In this document: positions 1-5,966 of the stretch, piece after piece
Numbering within the stretch: position 1 is the stretch's first letter
Layout: each line of letters starts with the position of its first letter
Source of the DNA: UMGS1696 sp964623635
GTDB lineage: Bacteria > Bacillota > Clostridia > Oscillospirales > CAG-272
Direction: 5' to 3'
Assembly (NCBI GenBank): GCA_964623635.1
Contig: CAZUUA010000034.1
Coordinates: 1 to 20,757 of the forward strand
DNA: 20,757 nt
Notes under the pieces: generated by a model
What the model was told of the DNA's origin: nothing
Database searches by the model: none
What the model saw: only the letters and a program-made list of their open reading frames with translations
Position numbers and translations under genes: made by a program

Positions 1-40
1 AATCAGGGTGTCACTGGTTCGAGTCCAGTTGGGGGAGCCA
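1..40 (+). tRNA. tRNA, 3' part only (isotype undetermined)
   Basis: The window opens inside a tRNA gene. The T arm is clear: stem ACTGG, loop TTCGAGT, stem CCAGT (13-29). It is followed by the acceptor strand TGGGGGA, discriminator G and an encoded CCA at 38-40. Just upstream, TCAGG reads as the 3' strand of the anticodon stem and GTGTC as a five-base variable loop, so this is not a long-variable-arm tRNA. The anticodon lies outside the window. A U1-A72 pair with G73 is compatible with Asn or Gln, but that is not enough to name the isotype. A terminator follows immediately, so this is the last gene of its transcript. Confidence 0.85.
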
Positions 41-44
41 TAGA

Positions 45-72
45 AGCTACAGTTTCGACTGTGGCTTTTTTG
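45..72 (+). terminator. Rho-independent terminator of the tRNA
   Basis: A 9-bp stem AGCTACAGT / ACTGTGGCT (one G-U pair) closes a TTCG tetraloop and runs into TTTTTT. It starts five bases after the tRNA CCA. Confidence 0.85.
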
Positions 73-79
73 TTTGTTA

Positions 80-177
80 CAGGGTGTCACTGGTTCGAGA
101 CCAGCGACCCAGGTATGGGTCACCCAAGTATGGGTCAGGGGAGCCATAGAAGCTACAGTTTATGCTGTGGCTTTTTT
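80..177 (+). repeat. Degenerate second copy of the tRNA 3' end plus terminator
   Basis: Bases 80-104 repeat the upstream tRNA tail almost exactly; the T arm CTGG-TTCGAGA-CCAG is still pairable. Bases 138-177 repeat GGGAGCCATAGAAGCTACAG and the terminator, here stem AGCTACAG / CTGTGGCT with a six-base loop and a T run. Between the two parts, where the acceptor strand should be, sit two tandem copies of a 15-bp palindromic unit. No 5' half of a tRNA is present, so this is a tail-only duplicate and not a functional tRNA. It could be a tandem duplication or the scar of an element that used the tRNA 3' end as attachment site; no integrase is in the window. Confidence 0.75.
107..136 (+). repeat. 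Two tandem 15-bp palindromic units
   Basis: ACCCAGGTATGGGTC (107-121) is followed directly by ACCCAAGTATGGGTC (122-136). Each unit is self-complementary, with ACCCA pairing with TGGGT, and the two differ by one base. They interrupt the acceptor-strand region of the duplicated tRNA tail. Confidence 0.8.
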
Positions 178-394
178 GTTTTGGTTGGTTTTGGAGTAAA
201 GATCACGTGCGTTTTTGTATCCCATTCGGCTGTGCACCATCGTACGGCTTATGCAGTATATACCGCGTGGGGTGGATGTCCGGCTAAGCGAAACGAACGC
301 CGCGACCTTCACTCATGACGAATCTATTCGCTTTGCGCCACGGGTGTTGGTTTCACGTGCGGTTTTCCACAGGGTTGGGTTTTTATGATGGGTG
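178..394. other. Intergenic stretch without recognisable gene
   Basis: I see no ORF with a start and SD, no RNA fold and no family match on either strand. Two related strings, TCACGTGCGTTTTT and TCACGTGCGGTTTT, occur near 203 and 353, but their spacing and context suggest nothing specific. Confidence 0.5.
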
Positions 395-765
395 CTAGGT
401 AGACGAGTGTTTTGTTCGGAAATACAATTTTTTCCCAGTGATGGCTTCTACGTTACACAGCAGCTCGTTGTCGATCATCGTATGGTCGTCACCCAGTAGC
501 AGCTTGGATTGGATGGTGGTTTGCTGCCCGGTTTGCGCCATGATGGTTTCCTGTTCCTGACCTGTTCCTGATAGGTGGTGAGCAGCATATCGTACACGAT
601 CAGTTCCCATTCGCTGACATATGCGACCAACCCTACCAGAGACGATACCAAGATCAGCACCAGAACCGACAGAGACATGGACAGTGCAGTGACGGTGGCT
701 CTGTGTGGTTTCACTTCCCGGTGCTCGTGTATCAACTGGGTCCACGACGTACTACGGATGCACAA
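395..765 (-). pseudogene. Broken small membrane-protein ORF downstream of murE
   Basis: On the minus strand, one frame (from about 765) reads a hydrophobic helix, SLSVLVLILVSSLVGLVAYV, followed by a polar stretch ending TTYQEQ. A second frame then continues sensibly from ETIMAQTGQQ to a stop at 395. The switch falls exactly at a tandem duplication of 11 bp (550-560 and 561-571). Deleting one copy joins the two halves into one ORF of about 120 codons with a single transmembrane segment and a C-terminal domain. There is no good start codon or SD: the only in-frame start near the beginning is TTG at 765. I do not recognise the family. It could be a decaying last gene of the murE operon or chance coding potential. 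Confidence 0.35.
550..571. repeat. 11-bp perfect tandem duplication
   Basis: CCTGTTCCTGA occurs twice in direct succession. The length is not a multiple of three, so it shifts the reading frame of the minus-strand ORF that spans it. The form is typical of replication slippage. Confidence 0.9.
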
Positions 766-836
766 AACAAAAACGCCAGTGAAACGATCCTTCCCGAAGC
801 ATGGGAAAATCTTTCGCTGACGCTTTTTCTATTGTT

Positions 837-866
837 TCATCGGATACCGATGTCATCGGATACCGA
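837..866. repeat. 16-bp tandem duplication over the murE stop codon
   Basis: TCATCGGATACCGATG (837-852) is followed by a second copy, complete for 14 of 16 bases (853-866). On the minus strand this duplicates the last codons and TGA stop of the MurE-type gene. The duplication creates an ATGA stop/start overlap leading into a 33-codon frame; with a single copy the overlapping ATG would meet a stop after three codons. Confidence 0.85.
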
Positions 867-2358
867 CCTGTGTTACACCGGCTAACTTTTGTACCTCGTC
901 TGCCAAGATCGCCTTTTCCGAGAATGGCACTTTTTCGCCGTAGAGGATCTGATAGTCCTCGTGACCTTTGCCAGCCAGCAGCACGATGTCCCCGGGTTCG
1001 GCAATCTGTATGGCCTTCCGCACCGCTTCCTCTCGATCCGGGATCACGTAGTGTGGTCGACTTTTGTCAAACCAGGTCAGCATATCCCGCAGAATATCCA
1101 TCGGTGGCTCCCGGTCGGGATTGTCGCTGGTGAGAATGGAAATATCTGCCAGCTGGGACGTCACCTCTGCCAGCTCTCTGCGCCGGTTTTGTGCCCGTCC
1201 ACCGATGGAACCAATAAGACAGATCAGCCGGTGTGGTCGGTACTGCCGCAGCTCCGATAAGGCACTTTCCAGGCTCATACCGTTGTGGGCATAGTCGATG
1301 ATACAGGTCACGCCGGGCAATGTTTCCACCAGCTCGAATCGACCGGGTATGGACAGATGTGCCAGGGCAACGGCGGCTTCTTCCGGTGTGATGCCATAGA
1401 GAGAAGCGGTTGCTATGGCGCACAGGGCATTGTAGATATTGAACGCACCAGGGATCCGCAAGGTTACCGGTGTAGAGCTGCCCCGGTACAGGCAGTTGAA
1501 CCGGATGCCAAGTGCCGTGGATGTGCGATAGGCGCCTGTGTCCTCTGCCGAAAAATCTCCTTCCGTCCGGATCCCATAGGTCAGGGTATGTATGGCAGGA
1601 TTGTCGGTGACCGCTTGCCAATTGGGATCGTCCGCATTGGTGACGATATGATTGCAGGGATAATCGAAGAACAGCCGACGCTTACAGTCTCGATAGTCGG
1701 CAAAGTCCGGGTGCTCCGTGGGACTGATGTGGTCTTCGCCAAGGTTGGTGAACAGGCAAGCGTCAAAGGAAAGTCCGTGGACACGCCAGGTTTTCAGCGC
1801 CTGCGACGACACCTCCATGACCACGTGCCGGAACCCAGCGTCCACCATTTTCCGGAAGTAGGTCTGTAGCACGTGGCTCTCCGGCGTGGTGTTGACGGTC
1901 TCGTAGTGGTCGGTGCCGATCTGGATCCCGTCTGTACCCACATAGGCACAGGGAATGCCGTTTTTCGTCAGGATCCCGGCGATCAGGTGGGCCGTGGTGG
2001 TCTTGCCCTTGGTGCCGGTGATACCGATGATGGACAGCTCCTTAGCCGGATATCCCCAGAAGGCGGCAGAGATCTCCGACAGTGCCAGCCGGGGATCTGC
2101 TACCATGATCTGCACCGCATCCTGCGGTAAGGACATTTCATAGGCACACAGAAAGACCCGACAGCCTTTGTCGTACACCGCCGGTGCATAAGTATGTCCA
2201 TCCACCCGTGCGCCGGGTAGACACACGAACAGCGTACCAGCCGCATTTTTCAACGTGACCTTGCGAGAATCGTATTCAATGCAGTCAATATCGATACCGC
2301 TCATCTTCCCCTGCACCACTGCTGTAGGGATCACTTTCAATACATCTTGCAACAACAT
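853..2358 (-). CDS. murE: MurE-type UDP-MurNAc-tripeptide ligase with DNPD substrate motif
   Basis: This cytoplasmic ATP-dependent ligase adds the third residue, a diamino acid, to UDP-MurNAc-L-Ala-D-Glu. The 501-residue length is normal for MurE. The N-terminal UDP-binding domain covers about 1-105. The ATP P-loop GTKGKTTT is at 115-122, the substrate stretch NTTPESH at 156-162, EVSSQAL at 182-188, and TNLGEDH at 204-210. The lysine likely to be carbamylated lies in DCKRRLFF near 226. IDYAHNG is at 354-360 and GKGHEDYQ at 463-470. The specificity motif, DNPR in meso-DAP enzymes and DNPA in the S. aureus lysine enzyme, reads DNPD here (412-415), so DAP specificity should not be assumed. The ATG follows GGTGA at short spacing, 38 bp after the racemase gene. 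It may be the main MurE or a second paralogue. Confidence 0.9.
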   Translation of the reverse strand: MLLQDVLKVIPTAVVQGKMSGIDIDCIEYDSRKVTLKNAAGTLFVCLPGARVDGHTYAPAVYDKGCRVFLCAYEMSLPQDAVQIMVADPRLALSEISAAFWGYPAKELSIIGITGTKGKTTTAHLIAGILTKNGIPCAYVGTDGIQIGTDHYETVNTTPESHVLQTYFRKMVDAGFRHVVMEVSSQALKTWRVHGLSFDACLFTNLGEDHISPTEHPDFADYRDCKRRLFFDYPCNHIVTNADDPNWQAVTDNPAIHTLTYGIRTEGDFSAEDTGAYRTSTALGIRFNCLYRGSSTPVTLRIPGAFNIYNALCAIATASLYGITPEEAAVALAHLSIPGRFELVETLPGVTCIIDYAHNGMSLESALSELRQYRPHRLICLIGSIGGRAQNRRRELAEVTSQLADISILTSDNPDREPPMDILRDMLTWFDKSRPHYVIPDREEAVRKAIQIAEPGDIVLLAGKGHEDYQILYGEKVPFSEKAILADEVQKLAGVTQVGIR

Positions 2359-2396
2359 AAAATCACCAATACTTCTTCATTCTGATTTCACACTTC

Positions 2397-3122
2397 TTAT
2401 TTTACTTCGTGTCCCATGAGCCGGATGGATACGTCTGCCAGCACACGCAGAGAATCCACGAAGCGGCTGTCCGGCGTCTCACCGGTGCGTGCGGCGTGGA
2501 TCAGCATATCCCGGTGCAGCAGTGACAGCTCGGTACAGGCCAGGATCGCACAGTCACAACCGGCCGCAAACAGGGGCTCCGTCACCCGATACAGCTTTTC
2601 CATGGGGGGGATGGAGCCTTTTTTGACGTCCTCGTAGATGATCTCCATGAGCTTTTCCCGACCGGTCTTGTCCGGCAGCATATAGTCCAGCCCATGCTCT
2701 GCCAACTCCTCTTGATAGGAACCGGAGGACAGGGTACCGGTGGTGGCAAGGACGGCGGCTTTCTTGTACCCGGCCAGCTGCAGATAAGTGGAGGTTTCCG
2801 TGATGATGCTGGGCACCGGAACCGTTACGGCACGGCGTACCTCATGGATGAAATAGTGGGCAGTGTTGCAGGGGATTACGATGGCGGTAGCACCAAACTG
2901 CTGTAGTGCCTTGGCGTTGCGGATCATCACCGGCAAAGGCGACTCGTCACTGCGGCCCAAGATATAGTCGGTGCGATCCGGCGTAGAGGCATCGCTGGAC
3001 AGAATGATGTTGATGTGATCCTGATCCTTTTCCGCTTTGGTGTGGGTGGTGATCAGTTCGTAAAAATAGGCACTGGCATAGGGACCCAGTCCACCTAAAA
3101 TGCCGAGTAATGGCTTGGACAT
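2397..3122 (-). CDS. Aspartate/glutamate racemase family protein, probable aspartate racemase
   Basis: This is a PLP-independent amino-acid racemase that would interconvert L- and D-Asp (or Glu) in the cytoplasm. At 241 residues it has the usual length of the Asp/Glu racemase family. It starts with the typical MSKPLLGILGGLGP. Both catalytic cysteines are present: Cys85 in IPCNTAH and Cys196 in ACTELS. The start is an ATG with a strong GGAGGT site six bases upstream. It lies 32 bp downstream of an ATP-grasp ligase gene and 38 bp upstream of the MurE-type gene. In Enterococcus faecium an aspartate racemase is encoded next to the D-aspartate ligase Aslfm, which favours D-Asp supply for the cell wall here. 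Glutamate specificity (MurI-like role) cannot be excluded from sequence alone. Confidence 0.85.
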   Translation of the reverse strand: MSKPLLGILGGLGPYASAYFYELITTHTKAEKDQDHINIILSSDASTPDRTDYILGRSDESPLPVMIRNAKALQQFGATAIVIPCNTAHYFIHEVRRAVTVPVPSIITETSTYLQLAGYKKAAVLATTGTLSSGSYQEELAEHGLDYMLPDKTGREKLMEIIYEDVKKGSIPPMEKLYRVTEPLFAAGCDCAILACTELSLLHRDMLIHAARTGETPDSRFVDSLRVLADVSIRLMGHEVK

Positions 3123-3154
3123 AGCGATACCTCCGGATATACGGGACTGTTTGA

Positions 3155-4393
3155 TTATCTATACTTTTTGCAATACGTGGCGTATTTCTTCTTCTGCCGC
3201 CGCAGCTGTTCCAGAACGCAGATCAACCGCAGAGGACTTTTGCACATATCCGCCGGATACCACAGCGACGAGGATTCTTTCCCGGCCTTGGTCAGCGCCT
3301 TGGCTCGGTTCACCAGCTCGATGTCGTCGGTGTAGGCGTAGGCAACGCTTTTCGGGATTAGGTGCCAGAATACTTCATTTTCAACCCGATTGCAATCATC
3401 GCCACTAGACTGGTACACCTCGCAGACCAGCTCTGCCACGTTCAGACCGGCGGCGGTCAGGTAATAGTTGCTGCGTCCCTGCCGGAGATTGATCTCGAAC
3501 AGGCGATAGTCGGTGCAGTTGTTACTGCGATCGTCTCCGCACTTGATGTCAAAGTTGGCAAAGCCAGTGTAGCCGATGGATTCCAGCATCTCCTTGATCT
3601 TTTCCGCAATGGGCAGGGTGGACACCGGTTCGGTCAGGATGGCAGCGTGGTTGCCCAGACCCTTGGGTGTGTGCTCTTCCAGCATGGTATGTCCCAGACA
3701 CATGGCACGCACTTTGCCGTTTTCGTCGGAGAAGGTGGTGAATACACGCATATGGGAGTCGCCGCCGGGGATCATTTCCTGTAGGATCATGCGGTCGGGA
3801 TAGCCGGAAGCGTAGATCTCCTGCACGATGGCAGCCGCCTCTGTGGGATCCTTGGCGGTGTAGACCTTTTTCATGCCATCAAAGGGATGCTTCCAGTAGT
3901 CCACGGAGGAGGACGGTTTGACGATGATGGGATAGGCAAAGCCTAAGGTCTCCGCCGTATAATCGGTGGCAGGACCATCTAAGATCACGGTCTTGGGGTA
4001 TGGCAGACCGAACTTGTCGCAGGTCTCGTAGAACTGTGCCTTTTTGGCAACGGAATCCAGTAGGCTTGCCGGTGGATAGGGTGTGATGAAATCCGACAGC
4101 TCCTCCCGGTTCCGGATGATCATGGCGGCATAGTCGTCGGTGCAGCCCATAAGGATCATTTTGTCCCCGATGTGGGCATCTGCAAACCGGTGCAGTGTGT
4201 CCAGCATGACGCTGTCTGTGTCGATCTGTGGTTCGATGGTGAAGTTTACGATAGTGGAATATTTGGTGGGTGCAATGGCGTATCGGCCAAAGGCATAGGA
4301 TTTTACACCGTACTTTTCATGGAAGGCACGGGCAATGTTGTAGCAGTTTAAGTCAGCCCCCAGCAGTACCGGGGTGATGGTTTGTGTGGACAT
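3155..4393 (-). CDS. ATP-grasp carboxylate-amine ligase, likely D-aspartate ligase (Aslfm-like)
   Basis: This is an ATP-grasp ligase of 412 residues, close to the size of Aslfm, which ligates D-Asp to the side-chain amine of the stem-peptide lysine in E. faecium. It has an N-terminal pre-ATP-grasp domain (about 1-110, VLLGADLNCYNIARAF). The ATP-binding lysine is in PIIVKPSSS (155-163) and the adenine-side strand is LQEMIPGGDSH (204-214). GFANFDIK (277-284) and FEINLRQGRSNYY (299-311) form the metal-binding part. The ATG is preceded by GAGGTG. It lies 88 bp after the glycosidase-like gene and 32 bp before the racemase gene. The D-Asp assignment rests on fold, length and the adjacent racemase and MurE genes. 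Ligation of another amino acid is possible. Confidence 0.75.
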   Translation of the reverse strand: MSTQTITPVLLGADLNCYNIARAFHEKYGVKSYAFGRYAIAPTKYSTIVNFTIEPQIDTDSVMLDTLHRFADAHIGDKMILMGCTDDYAAMIIRNREELSDFITPYPPASLLDSVAKKAQFYETCDKFGLPYPKTVILDGPATDYTAETLGFAYPIIVKPSSSVDYWKHPFDGMKKVYTAKDPTEAAAIVQEIYASGYPDRMILQEMIPGGDSHMRVFTTFSDENGKVRAMCLGHTMLEEHTPKGLGNHAAILTEPVSTLPIAEKIKEMLESIGYTGFANFDIKCGDDRSNNCTDYRLFEINLRQGRSNYYLTAAGLNVAELVCEVYQSSGDDCNRVENEVFWHLIPKSVAYAYTDDIELVNRAKALTKAGKESSSLWYPADMCKSPLRLICVLEQLRRQKKKYATYCKKYR

Positions 4394-4481
4394 AATGTCA
4401 CCTCACGGATAGGAATATATATACTAATGAATGTGAATTGCTTTGTGATGGATGTATTTGTGTTCGTTTGGCTGAAATGGC

Positions 4482-5921
4482 TTATGCAAAGACTACGCTT
4501 GGGTTCAGGGCCACTTTGTGGAGGAGCTCCTCCGTATCTCCATGGGGTGCCCACAGCATTTCGCCGTAGAGCAACACCGGGAAGTGGCAGGCGGCTTCAA
4601 ACATACCGTCCTCCACCAGTGCCAATGCGGTGTAGTTGCCGTTCTTTTTGTCGCACAGCAGTCGGATGGTGGTTTGGGCATACCAGGCGTTTTTTAGCCA
4701 ATAGGCCTGTACGTACCGCCAAATGGGACGCTTCTCAGCCAGTCGAGCGGTTTTTAGACTTTCGCTTGCTTCCCCGATCAGATAGGGCTCGGTGGGATAG
4801 CGGAAGGTGTCCCAGTTCAGGCAGGTCAGACCTTTGAATACACAGCCGAACCGGTCGTCTTCGCCACGCAGGGTACTGATCTGTTCGGCCAGCGCCTGGG
4901 TGTCGCAATAGTCATCCTCACCGACCCGGTTGGGCGTATAGGCAAAGGGAAAGGCACCGCAGTCCTCCCAAATGATCTCGATTTTGGGATCGGTACGGGT
5001 GATGAAATCTAACTTTTTGTGGACAGAGGAAGCGTGGAGACCAAACTGGATGGTCAGCTCCGGCGTGATCTGCCACAGACGATGGGCAATGTCGTTGACA
5101 TATTCGGTGACGGCATCGGCAATGAGCATCCCACCCACGGTTTCCTCACTGGTCTCCGTGAAGGACTGGAAGTAAATGCCGTCACAACCGGTGCTTGCCC
5201 AGTCCCGGACATATTCGTCCACCACGTCCTGCCGATGCGAGAGGGCGTGACGGATGGCCGTTTCCCCATGGTCGGTGCTCCAACCCCAGGCGAAACCATA
5301 CAGCAGCCGGATCCCGTTTGCATGGGCATAGGCCACCACGTCTGCCGCATTGATGGGACGGAGATTGTTCCAGATCACCAGTGTATTGAGCTTGCAGGTG
5401 ACCATGTTGTCGATGTATCCCCGGTAGTCGGTGATGGTGTGTCCCCAGGTCCATAGGCCACGTCTGGCGATCTCCGGCGAGGACGTGCGGCGATAGGGCT
5501 TCATGGGTGCATCGGTGAACAGTGGGTGCATATAGTAGGGATTGCCGGTGGTGTTGCTGTACAGGGCATCCGGCAGAACCCGACCGATATAGTCCACCAC
5601 GCCATACAGCAGGCCGTTTTCGTCGGAGCCGGTGATGGTGATATCCTGTACGCCGTTTTCCATTTCCGGCACTACAATCGTATACTCCTCCGGCTTGCCT
5701 TCACCCTGGTGGGGTGCATAGGGATTTTCCTTTCCCACACCCAAAAAGATGTGTCTGCCGGCTGGTAAAGGTATGGTGGCATCCGAAACCACACGAACGC
5801 CCACCGGTGTCTGCAAAACGGTTGCCGGGTCGAGATAGCTTTCGATGGCGGCTTTCAATCGATGTACCGCCGTTTTTTGTATGCCTTCGTATTTCGTACA
5901 AAGGATCGTCCACTGCGTCAT
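4482..5921 (-). CDS. Putative glycoside hydrolase, N-terminal alpha/beta domain plus TIM barrel
   Basis: I infer a glycoside hydrolase; the exact family is not recognised. Residues 1-125 look like the small domain that precedes the barrel in GH20, GH67 and GH84 enzymes, ending in TGSDENGLLYGVVDYIGRVL. From about 150 a TIM barrel follows, with ARRGLWTWGH (152-161), LLYGFAWGW (206-214), DGIYFQSFTETSEE (247-260) and IEIIWEDCGAF (314-324). The acidic residues at the ends of the last two strands are candidate catalytic groups. There is no signal peptide, so it should act in the cytoplasm. The ATG has GGAG seven bases upstream. It lies 45 bp after asnB and 88 bp before the ATP-grasp gene. Its position inside a cell-wall gene run suggests a GlcNAc- or muropeptide-related substrate, but nothing in the sequence proves that. 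Confidence 0.6.
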   Translation of the reverse strand: MTQWTILCTKYEGIQKTAVHRLKAAIESYLDPATVLQTPVGVRVVSDATIPLPAGRHIFLGVGKENPYAPHQGEGKPEEYTIVVPEMENGVQDITITGSDENGLLYGVVDYIGRVLPDALYSNTTGNPYYMHPLFTDAPMKPYRRTSSPEIARRGLWTWGHTITDYRGYIDNMVTCKLNTLVIWNNLRPINAADVVAYAHANGIRLLYGFAWGWSTDHGETAIRHALSHRQDVVDEYVRDWASTGCDGIYFQSFTETSEETVGGMLIADAVTEYVNDIAHRLWQITPELTIQFGLHASSVHKKLDFITRTDPKIEIIWEDCGAFPFAYTPNRVGEDDYCDTQALAEQISTLRGEDDRFGCVFKGLTCLNWDTFRYPTEPYLIGEASESLKTARLAEKRPIWRYVQAYWLKNAWYAQTTIRLLCDKKNGNYTALALVEDGMFEAACHFPVLLYGEMLWAPHGDTEELLHKVALNPSVVFA

Positions 5922-5966
5922 ACAAATACTCCATTCACTTCTTATTTCTGGTCTATGCCTTCTGAT

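Noticed and set aside
61..318. Plus-strand frame of 85 codons after the tRNA
   Set aside because: It runs through the tRNA terminator and the duplicated tRNA tail and has no SD or protein-like composition.
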